From Andrena cerasifolii (lineage: Eukaryota > Arthropoda > Insecta > Hymenoptera > Andrenidae): 64,000 nucleotides of DNA. The position numbers and the translations under genes are program-made. Each line of letters begins with the position of its first letter. Position 1 is the stretch's first letter. The stretch is taken from positions 3,100,001-3,164,000 of the forward strand of contig NC_135121.1 in assembly GCF_050908995.1 (NCBI RefSeq). Reading direction: 5' to 3'. Positions 24,401 through 36,400 of the stretch are shown piece after piece. Under the pieces are notes generated by a model. It saw only the letters and a program-made list of their open reading frames with translations, searched no databases and was not told the origin of the DNA.

Positions 24401-27400
24401 ATGTTTCAGTGCCGAGGCCTCAGGTAGCAAAGTGACATGTTTCGTCCCGAGGGCCCGGTCCTCACGGTCAGTTTTCCGTTTCAGGGGTCTGTCGTTGAGG
24501 GGTTAAGGGGTCTTCCTACCTTGACGGACGAAAACTGATACGAACTTTGGGAAACAAAATTTGTTGAAACAAAACCATTAAATATATTTACTTCCAGCTT
24601 TGTGGACTTCATTTGTCAATCTTTAGAGAATATGAAAAAATTGTATGCAAGGATAGTGGTTATATCCGGGGTTATAGTACTTCATGCAGAGCACCTTACA
24701 AAAATCATACGTGCATTGTTAGCATAAAATCAGCCGTTATCTGAAATATAAAATTTAAAAATTCGTGTAATTTGTACGAACGTGGCTATGCCCTCAACTA
24801 GATTAAATTAGACATACTCGAAATTAAAAAAATATATATAGCAGAGTCTAAAATAAACATCGATTTCTGCAAAAAATTCGCTGGTTTTTTAAGTCGCAAG
24901 AGTCAAATTTAGCGATAACCGACTTAGTTTTAGTACCAACGAGAATGGGACGTCTACTGAAGATATGTATCAAGGTTGAAGTAAATCGGATGATTGATTT
25001 TTGAGATATCATGCTAAGCAATTCGAAAAACATCGTTTTGAGTGTTACGAGCCGGGGCTGCGGCAACGCGAGAGGCCGGCGAGAAGTGTATTTCCCAAGG
25101 AATATGGTTTATGAATTTGTTAGTAAGGTGCGCGGACGAACCTGATGCAAAATCAGGGAGCCGCTTGGATTATTGACGGCGAGGACGAACCTGATTTGAA
25201 ATCAGGGAGCCTCTAGGAATGGAGTCAAGCGCGGACGAACCTGATTCGAAATCAGGGAGCCGCAGGAGGGTGAAACGTCGTGAACGAACCCGATGCGAAA
25301 TCGGGGTGTCACTAGGATGATGTTCACAGACGAACTCGACGCGAAGTCGAGGAGCTGTTAGGAGGTTAAATTATTCACAGACGAACCTGGTGCGAAACCA
25401 GGGAGCTGTTCGGAGGTTGGTAGACTTACAGACGAACCTGGTGCGAAACCAGGGAGCTGTAGGACACGGACGAACCTGATGCGAAATCAGGGAGCCGTAG
25501 GAGGGTTAAACGTGGACGAACCCGATGCGAAATCGGGGAGCCACTAGGTTGGTAAAGATTCCTTGTTTTGGATGAAAGGTTGCGAACGAACCTGATGCTA
25601 GATCAGGGAGTCGCGGGAAATGTTAGTAATGCCTCGTAACTCTTAATTTATGTTTGATACAACTCGAGCGGTAAACTTGTATCAGTGGGTGAGTGCTACT
25701 AATATTATAAGGATCGCTGGGTAAAAGATGGGTTTTAATGAATCTACTCGATTTAGACGTGAACACCATGCGTGTATTTAATAATCAATTATAGTACAAA
25801 TGTAAGTGTCGCGATTAAATAGTGTAGTAAACGTGTATAGATTACCACTAATTTGCTCGGTGTTGACGCACTGGCGATGCGGGGCGTACGAGTGGCTGTT
25901 TCAAAGTGCCCAATAGAATATAAACCGAACTCGCGGATTTTATGAGGTCAACTATGATTCCGACGGAGACTTTAGCTCGATCTTACTGAATTCAACCGAC
26001 TCGGTACGAGCGTGACAACTCTTTGAGTTGCAGAAGATAACTTGTTTCAAAACTTTTGACGCGATTATCTCGGAACATTTTTCAAACCGGGCGGATTAAT
26101 GACTCTGTCAATTTTTATCGGATACACTTGACATTTTCAGGGAATATTCGTGATACAATTATCTCCAGTTAAGCGTAGGGGAGACCGGGGCTAGTTAACT
26201 AATTTTTAACATTTCTAATTATTATAAATAGACCATTGATACTTTGTTGACTTGTTGCACACCAAAATTTTACAAATTTCATTAGGTATACAGGCTTAAT
26301 TTTTAAACATGTTTTAATTGAGTCTAGCTCGTAGTTTTTATTATATTTAGAGTAGTGAGACGAATAAGTCAACAAACCCCGGCTGTGGGGTAAGTTGACA
26401 AATATGATGGGGTTAGTTGACTTGACATTTACTTTTCAGTATTAACCCTTTGCCTGCGAAAGGCGTATATATACGCTGTCACAGTTCCATCAATACATAC
26501 GAACGGCGTACATATATATCCTACGATCAACAATTTTTTTTTCATTCCTTCACTCTGTTATTTGTTTTATTAAGTACCATGGTGTTAGATATTGTAATTA
26601 TTTTCTACTTGTTTGTTATGGTCTATTTGGAAGGCCTGAGAGTTTGAAGGGAAGATAGGGTATAAAACTGATAGGGGTGAGTTTGGAGGGATTTGTGGTG
26701 GGGGAAGTGGATTTGAACAGCTAAATTTTTTGCCTCGACTGCATCTTGAGGATAAAAAGTGCAATTTTTAGTGGTATTCCTATGGTTAGTCAAGTAACCC
26801 CGTCCAATATTGTCAACATGTTAAAGGTCGTACGTACAAAACCTTCACGCACCGGATAAAATAAAATACCCTAAATTATAGTCAATGTATCACGTTTCCA
26901 CAAAATATTCATGAAAAAACATCAAGCAGTACTTAGTGGACAAAAATTCATAAATAGTCGAAACAAAACTATTTACTTCCCGCCGACCTTTTTAGATTTT
27001 TCATTCGCACTGATAGAACACGCAAGATGCCTCTATTTTTTTCTTATGTAAAATAGCCCACTGATTTCGAAAATACGGACTAAAAATTTGTCTATGGATA
27101 CGTTTTCGAGATATCGACAGGTGAACTTTTTACCTGTCTGTCAAAAAGGTAGTCTTCGCAATTGCTGTTGCGATTGTCCGATTTGGTCGAGAATCATAAC
27201 AAATTAAAGATAATTGAATCTCCAACAAATGTTCCTGACAAAATTTTCTAATCGGTTCAGTAGTTCGGGTGAAATCGATGGAAGCATTTGAAAAAAGTCA
27301 TTTTTTTCGACTGAAATTGAAATCGACATCTCATTTATTTATCTGGGAAAATCGAAATCGCAACAGTGGGCCCAGTTTCTCATTTTTTACGTTGAGTCTG

Positions 27401-30400
27401 CACTTTTACGAAGAAAACAAACTGCTACTGAAGAAAATCTATGGATAAGTACCGCAGCTAGAGGCAATTGTGTGAAAACACTAAAATTTCATTTTTTCTC
27501 GTTTTTTTTTCTCAATTTTATCGTTATTTCAATTTTAATTCATTCTGTCCTTTTTCAAGTATTTTGTTAACATATGCGTGCTTTAGAAATAATAAAAATG
27601 CATTAAAAACTAAAAAATAATTATTTTCTTGCACTACAATTTCCATGGTGCTTTTTCACTTTAAATAAAATCGTGGAGAATTTTTAATAAAATCGTTTAA
27701 CATATTTTTTTATATATTTTTACTCGTAGTTCATTTTCTATTGTATGGCTTTCATTTTTTTTTCAACAGGCGTGAATATGTCCCTGAAGATCCATTTCTT
27801 CTTTTCTCACTTGAATTTTTTCCCGGATAATCTTAGTGACGTAAGTAAATGACGATCACGGAGAGATATTCCATCAGAATATGAAGGGAATTGAGCGGCG
27901 GTATTATGGATTTTGGGATGAGACTATGATGGGAGATTATAATATTTGGTTCCTCATAAGAGAAACGAATCCCAAAACGAACAATAGACAAAAAAAGAGC
28001 CAGAACTATTTCTAAAACACACATATGAATATTAACAAAATACTTGAATAAATGTACAGAATGAATTAACATTGGAATAACACAATAAAATGTAAAAAAA
28101 ACACCAAACCAAGAAAAAAATGAAATTTTAGTGTTTTCACACAATTGCCTCTGTATTCTTTATTTATTCATAGATTTTCTTCAGTAGCAGCTTGTTTCCT
28201 TCGTAAATGTGCAGACTCAACGTAAAAAATGAGAAACTCGGACAATTTTTGCGATTTCGATTTTTCCCAGATGATTAAATGAATTGTCAATTTCGATTTC
28301 GGTCGAAAAAATGACATTTTTCACATTTATCCATCAATTTCACCCGAACTACAGAACCGATTTGAAAATTTTGTTAGGAACATTTCTTGGTGATTCAATT
28401 ATCTTTAATTTGATATAATGTTCGAGCATATCGGTCATTCGCAACACGAGATGTTCGCAATTAAGTGGGACCACCTTTTTTACAGACAGGTACATTGTTC
28501 ACCTGTCGATATCTCGAAATCGCATCCATAGAATTTTTTTTAGACTTTGTTTTCGGAATCAGCGGGCGATTTTACATAAGAAAAAAATAGTGGCATGTGC
28601 TGCCCAATTTTTTGTTTATTTTGTAAACTGTGTTATCATTAAAACGACGCAGTATCACATTAAAGCCGATAAGCTTGTCGAACATTCCGATTCGTGTAAT
28701 ACGAAGTGATTCTGCGTTATTTTAATGATAAGATATGTAATTTACAAAGTCATTGTAAATCTTCACGCGATATTTAAGTATCGCGTGGTTTCCAAATATT
28801 ATGATTCATCATAATTGATTAGGATTAATGAGTTTTATCTTGGATACAATTGCAGGTACGCGCGGCTTTGCTTAAATAATTGAAAGTCGTCTAAACTTTA
28901 TATAAATAATAATTTAAATATTGCTTCAAGGGGGTATTCTAGTTTGTAACTCTCTTTTTATACAATATTTGGTATTTTTTTATAGAGAATCTATACAATT
29001 GTTTTCGTTAAACTTTGGTTCATATATTTATCCATATGTCAGTAATGTTTACAAATTTTTGTAGAGAAAGACAATTCAAGTTTGTGGGAGCGCAAATGCG
29101 TTTGAATGCATTCGTTAAAAAAAAATCTTCCCATGGTTGCCTTAATTTCGGATATTGTGTTCATTTGAAATAAAAAAACCAAAGTAATTGACGGGTCGGA
29201 TGCAATAAGAGAACTAGCGCTCGAAAATGAGAAAAATTATAGTCCAAACGCTAATTAACATTGGGAAATTAAATGTTGTGAAACTGTATTTTAAAAAATA
29301 TTATGTTGTAAAGCTCGTCACGACACACATTTTTTCTATATACAGTTTGTTTATCCAATCGTTACTACTCGAGCTAAAAACTATAAACAAAAAATTTGTC
29401 ATCGTCCAAAGTCAATATTTTTTTAAACATAAATTGCAATAACTTGAGTAAATATTAACGGATCGTTATGTGACTTAAAACATAACTTCCGAAAACTCTA
29501 GCGAAGCCGTAGAATGTATGCATAAGACCCTTATGTTAACAAATGTAATAATATTTAATTAAAAAGTAACACTGGACATAGCCCATGTTTTTCAACGTTC
29601 GCCGTTAAAAAGTATCGAGGCAATTTTGAGGTACATATAACTTGCAGCGACAGAGTTTCTCCTTAATATACAGGGAAGATTTTTACCAATTTACACACTG
29701 ATTAATAAATAATTGTAGAAGGTATGACGATATATATAAATCCCGCGCGGCACCAACAGTCAACGCGAGTGCTAAGATTGGTAACAAGGGAAGATCCCGA
29801 ACCCGAAAATTCAAAAAATTCTGAAACTTTGTGAATATGTAGGAGAATTCCTCTTCATTACAACGCAATTTTTTTTGCTGCCCAAATTCACTCGAAGGGG
29901 GTGAAATTAACCCTTGAAAATTCGGCTATTTTCCGATTTTATTTTGTAACTCGTAATCTGTAAGAGATAGAAAGAAAGTTTGAAGACAAAAGTTACTTCT
30001 TTTAATTAGATCTATCATTTGGTAAAATAAAGTTATTTTACAGTTTACGAGTTATAACACAAAATCGGAAAATAACCGGAGGTCATTTACACCCCCTTAG
30101 AGTGAATTTGGGCAGCAAACAAAAATTGCGTTGTAATCAAGAGGAAATCCCCTATATTTTCAAAAAGTTTCAGAATTTTGTGAATTTCCGGGTTCGAGAT
30201 CTTCCCTTGTAAGTAGCGCATTATACGCGGCTGCTTTAAAATTGCCTCGATATTTTTTAACAGCGAACGTTGAAAAACATGGGTTATGTCTAGTATTACT
30301 TTTTAATTAAATATTATTACATTTGTTAATATAAAGGTTTTGTGCATACATTTTACGGCTTCGCCAGAGTTTTCTGAAGTTATGTTTTAAGTCCGATAAT

Positions 30401-33400
30401 CATCCGTTAATATTTACTCAAGTTATCGCAATTTATGTTTAAAAAAATATTGACTTGGGACGATGAAAAAAATTTTGTTTATAATTTTTAGCTCGAATAG
30501 TAATGATTGAATAAACAAACTGTAAATAGAAAAAATATGTTACATGACGAGATTTACAACACTTTATTTTTTAAAATTCAGTTTCACAACATTTAATTTT
30601 CTAATCTTATTTAGCGTTTGGACAATAATTTTTCCCATTTTCGAACGCTAGTCCCCTTATCGCACCCGACCCTTCAATTCTTAATTAGCACCAGTTGAGC
30701 CATAGTCGCTACCAAACCAAATGAAAAAATCGACTATTAAAAAAAATAAGGTCACTTTGAGGTTTGACTATCGATTTTTTCATTTTTTTCGTACCTATCA
30801 CGGACCAAAAAACTGCGAAAGAAAACATTATTATGAATTCATTTTGGCACGGGCGATAAAGACACGTGCTGCGAAAGTGTACAAAAATTCAAATCAATCC
30901 GTCATGTACATAGATCTTAAGATATTATGGCAACCATTGGGAAAACACGGTTTTAAGAAAAACGCGTTTTTTTCCATATCACCCGTCGTGACGTTCGTCG
31001 CCGCATTGTTCAACACCTATAACTTTTTTAATTTTAAGAGTTCAGATATAGGGCTATGCACATACATTTTTTAAACAATATTCTTTAAGAAAATGTAAAA
31101 AATCGATTTTTAAAGTAGAATAGCCCCTTAAGCAACAATTTTATTAATGTATACATTGTAAACTGTTAAAACAACTTCAAATTCGGTAATAGAGGCTTTA
31201 TTTGTTTACCAAAAAATATAACATATAAATTCATTACACGTATGAAAAGAAACTATCCAGAGGTATTCCTGCATATATTTACAAAATACAAAAAATTAAT
31301 TTTAAGGGTTGGTGGTGTATGTATTGGGAAGATCTCGCCAAGACGAATCGATTGATACCATTTTTAACTTCGAAATCAGATGGGATCACCTCGAAAAATG
31401 TTCTCAAACTTCGAGATTTTGTTATTCTGAAAAAAGAAACCAGTAGCAAAATCCCATTCGGCCCGAGGGATCTCGCGTAGCCACATGCGAAAAAATCGAG
31501 GGATATAAACGATACTTTAGCAGGATGACGCGGCAAATGAGCCTCATAACCTTCATTTCAGGGCCGTGTTGGGCTTGCATTTGCCCCACGAGCCCTTTTT
31601 CTAATGAGATGTCTCTCTCGGGTTTTCCTCAAGTGCCTGCCCAAGGTCCCTCGGGCCGGATGGGATTTCACTACCGCCTTCTTTTGTTCAAACTCGCAAA
31701 ACATAGAAGTAAAGAAGCCAATACTACTAGAAATATTACGCAATATCAACATTCGTATAACTATATAAATATGGCAATGCAATGTTTTTTATCATCTTTT
31801 AAAAACCTATCGAAAGCCTTAGATGTCACTTTGGCACTCAACGTGTTAAAATAATATTGAATCGTCTTCGAATGTGTAAAATGCTTTTCTTACGAGTTTG
31901 TTGAAAACAATTTATGTAATGAATGATAAACATTAATCATAGTAGAATGCATAGAGCGTGGATACTTACTTCGAGGTAACTTTGCCGAAAAATGCTTTAA
32001 TAAATTGATGTATGTGACCTTTTTACTCAATTGTGATAATAAAAGCTACAATATAGTCACGTGTACACACACTTTTTTGAACAAATATTTTCACATAATG
32101 TATTTGCTACCTACTGGCACATAATGAATCGAAGCATCACAAGTACATATTCGCTTCGCGGTTCGCTATATCCCGTGGTTGACTGTCAACTCATGCTGAC
32201 ACCATTATTTACGTCTCGCTTTACAAGAATCCTTGTGTTACGAGATTATATTGCCAGAGATACACGATTAGAAGTTGTACAAATGATTGATAAAGATGGA
32301 GTGCGTCTGCTGTATAGATATAACTTTATAACGCAATATAACTGTACCTCGGAGCGGCCACTGAGTAGGCCGTACGTGCGAGAGAGTCTGACCGTCGGCG
32401 TTCTTTTAATTCTTTTCGAAAAACGTGCAATCGCACACGGACGAACATTATACAAAGTAACAGGTTACCGTGATACTCATGCGTGTGCGATCTTATGTTT
32501 TTCGAATTAAAAGAACGTCGACGGTCGGACTCTATCGCACGCACTGCTGACTCACGGCCTACTCAGTGGCCGCTCGGAGGTATATTGCGCGATCACATAA
32601 TCCTCACATGCCATATACGGTTGGAGATAGAAGGTAACGATGAATGAAAAAGTTAAGTAATTATTTAGAAGTTTTCCATCCTCACCGATTTCAATGATTT
32701 TTGGATATGTTATCAAGATCAAGATTCTGAACAACTTTTTCCTATAGATGTTACCGCGGCACGACCTTCGTTTTCGAGATATTTGCGAAAAACTTCTGTT
32801 GATTTATTCCGACGCAACGCATTCCACTTTCCAATTTGTCCCGGGTATTAGTATTAGTTGGGGCCAGATAGTGCGGAGGCGCGTAAAGCATGATAGCGAA
32901 CTGATGTGAGTTCAGAGATTTGAACCAGAAACTTGCGGATGCCCGTCAATACCCCGACTCATATCGGTTCGCTACCATGCTTTAATCTAGCCCCAATCAA
33001 TACTACCCGGGACAAGTTGGAAAGTGGAATGCGTTGCGTCGGAATAAGTCAAATGAAGTTTTTTGCAAATATCTCGGAAACGAAGGTCAGCTTCGTCATT
33101 TGTTTTGTCCCATGCTGGCGCATACGCTGCCACGGACGCGTACTGTAGGTAGGTATACGGCAGAATACATTGTGTAGTAGCAGCAGTTTTTCGTGAATAT
33201 CTCGGAAACGAAGGTCGAGCGGCGGTAACATTTATAGGAAAAAGTTGTTCAGAATCGACTCCCCAACATCATATCCAAAAATCATTGAAATCGGTGAGGA
33301 TGGAAAACTTCTAAATAATTACCAAAAATTGAATAGCATGACAATGTTAATCTATCTATTCATCAGTTTTTTAATCTCTTGATACGACACGCTTCAAATG

Positions 33401-36400
33401 ATAAGTCTTTCGCCGTGTGCGGGACGACATTTGCCGGGCCATCGTTGCGACATGGTACCAGAACCAGGTCCGTTAAAAAAAATCAAATGCCACGCGTAAG
33501 GTGCCTCCTTAGGGGTAGGATTTAGTAGTTATTATAAAAAATACATTAAACACCTTGTTGACCTTCTAGCAGATATTTGGACAAGGATTTTCTTATCACG
33601 ATGGGTATGAGCACCCTTCTGTCTTGGCACTGCATTTTCATACACAAAGTAATAACTTTATCCACTTAAAACTTTCCCTATAGTTTTAGTGTTACGAAAA
33701 AATATTATCTGCCAAAGTTAGGCACTACAGGGTCATCCGTTAAAACTGCAACCTACGCGCGCGCGAAAATGGCAACACCGCCTCACGGACGCATTCCACT
33801 AAACCATTCACCGGCCCAGCGTTCCAACAGCTGCCAGCGACCGCTGGAGAGTAGTGATGCCAGAGCTTCGAAAATTTTAGGACGGTCTCTTTCAAATTAA
33901 CGTCGCAAAGAGCTGTGCGGCATATCCCGGCTCAGGTAAGCAAGCCGCGCGCTTCGCTTTTATGATCGGTTATGACTCGCACCCCAGATTACTGTAATGA
34001 GGTTTGAAAACAATGTCGACTGGTCTCGTACCCATCTTAATTTAAAAATTTTTAGCTATGACAGGGTTGACCGCGGCGCTATACCCCTGCATGGAGAGAT
34101 TTTTCGCCATCTGCGTGTAAAAGCCACTATAATGGCGCATCGTTCCAAAAAATGACATTAACGAAAAGCCGGTATAGATGTGGCATTGAGAAACTAAAAG
34201 GTTAAAACATTCAGACACAAAAATTCTACAGAAAAATTCAAACACCGCTACAATCGAAGACACGTCCCACTAGTTACCCCTTACGCCCGAACTATGCATG
34301 CACTGCATTAAGGATGAAGTCATAAAAAGGAAAACCAGGACAATAAATTCTGAGGTCTGCAAAACTAACACATAATTGAAGGTTCGGATGCAATAAGGGG
34401 ACTAGCGTTCGAAAAAGGGAAAAATTATTGTCCAAACTCTAAGAAAGATTGGAAAATTAAATGTTAATAAACTGAAAATTAAAAAATAATGTGTTGTAAA
34501 GCTCGACACGACACACATTTTTCTATTTACAGTTTGTTTATCCAATCAATACTATTCGAGCTAAATGTTATAAACAAAAAATTTTTCATCGTACAAAATC
34601 ATTATTTCTTTAAACATAAATTGCGATAACTTGAGTAAATATTAACGGATCGTTATGAGACTTAAAACATAACTTCAGAAAACTCTAGCGAAACCGTAAA
34701 ATGTATGCACAAAACCCTTATATTAACAAACGTAATAATATTTAATTAAAAAGTAATACTAGACATAACCCATGTTTTTCAACGTTCGTCGTTAAAAAGT
34801 ATCGAGGCAATTTTGAAGTACACATAACTTGCAGTGACAAAGTTTCTCCTTAATATACAAGGAAGATTTTCACTAATTTACACACTGATTAATAAATAAT
34901 TGTAGAAGATATGGCGATGCATATAAATCTCGCGCTCCACCAACAATCAGCGGCGTGGCGAGGTATTCTCAGATCATCAATACCCATACCTTTTCTCTCG
35001 CGGGCTTTCAGATAATTTGTCAATTTAAAACTCTGACAATATGAGTACATTTTCATTATATTGCGTTTTAACATAAATCCAAGATCATTCATCGACGCCG
35101 ATACCTTTCCCCTCACAAGCTTTCAGATAATTTGTCAATTTAAAACTGACAATATAAGTACACTTTCATTATTTTGCGTGTTTAAATAATTCTTATTCAT
35201 CGACACCTTGACCTTGCCTAGCCACGCCAAGTATTTGACTTCCAGGCCGCGGACATCTAGGCAAATGTCTAGATGTTACATTTTATCTTCACATTATTAA
35301 AATGGCCGCGATATGGGTAATGGAATGTATGAACACAGCATTTTAGCTGTGTATATGTAGTTGTGTCATCTTAAGCGCAGTTGAAATGCACCTTTATGTA
35401 CTTGCAGCTCGTTTTGATTTCACATCTTTTTTTTATATTCTAATTATTATTATCTTCTATTCTTTTGTGATTTATTTGATTTGATGTACTTGGCGTAATT
35501 TTTTTACTTTTTTGAAGTTTTTTTTATGGGGATTTACTTTACCTGTGTCTTTGTTTTCAGATTGCGAAGTTCATACGACATTGGGAATTGATTTTTCTAG
35601 AGTTTGGTCTATGGAAAAGAATAACGATACAATGGACGTTCGATTTTATGTTCGTGCAAGCCAAAATGTTCACATACGTCTATATCAGTCTCCTGCAATA
35701 GAATATCCTTCTGTAACGGTAAATATCTTAAATTCTACTTATCAATGTTGGGAGTTCGGGTGTGGAATGTTATGGATCGATTGTATTTTAATAATATATT
35801 GTTGTGCGAGGCTGTTTCCTCGCTGACCATTCTGACGCAATAAGTTACCTGAAGACGAACAAACACAACGGCACAACTATATTTAACTATGCACAGAACT
35901 TCGAACAGTAACTATAGGTTTGTACAATGAGGGACTACTTAGTACAGTAAATTCTCATTCTAAGTTCACCATTCGTGCCCGTGCAGAGACTTACAATTTA
36001 CATCGTGAACAGCGCAAGCGATTAGGAGTGGAAAGAGTTACGCCGAGTTATATGGTGAGGGAGGAGGTGCAAAGGGAAATGATGAAGGGAAATGGCGTGG
36101 GGGTTTGAAAGGGCGTGGGGGTTTGAAAGGAAGCTGAAGGAGGGGCAAGGGGGGGAGTTGGCGAGGAGTTGTTGGGAAGAAATGAAGGGGAGGTTCAAGA
36201 GTGGAAAGGCTTTGGAGGGGTGGGAAGAAGAAAGGAAAGTTTTTTACGAGGAAAGGGGGTGGACCTTGGAAGAGATGGAAGGGATGAGGGAAAGGGGGGG
36301 AATAAGAGGAGAGGATTTAGTGAGCAGGGAAAGGAAACTGCAGGAAGAGGAGAGGTGGAGAAGGATAGGGGAAACAAGGTATAACGGTTGGTATGGTAGG

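Larger units (their letters stand above)
11545..35560 (+). other. 24-kb intron of the kringle/FA gene (contains the P450 and many TEs)
   Basis: Stretches with no assignable element are 11580-12600 (AT-rich, with two G-rich GGGGCGATAGTAACA-like segments at 11590 and 11945), 14420-15070, 15300-16000, 21750-22340, 24510-25040, 28600-29180 (AT-rich), 31140-32330 and 33350-33720. 31455-31655 holds a small inverted pair around CGGCCCGAGGGA. 26176-26810 looks like a transposon with GGGGTTA-type ends, carrying a TTAACCCTTTGCCTGC piggyBac-like end at about 26445. Confidence 0.5.

Noticed and set aside
25132..25614. Repeated peptide (DEPDAKSGS-like) encoded by the hairpin units
   Set aside because: Unit spacing is not a multiple of three, stops occur, and variation follows base pairing, not codons.
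25132..25614. Hammerhead ribozymes or a CRISPR array
   Set aside because: The hammerhead core (CUGAUGA plus GAAA and a cleavage triplet) is not met in the right arrangement; the repeats vary by covariation and the spacers are irregular, and this is eukaryotic DNA.
25043..26017. Solo LTR around the hairpin array (TGTTACGAG...GTGACA)
   Set aside because: No target duplication at the edges, no PBS after the right end. Only the 9-bp repeat immediately around the array is convincing.
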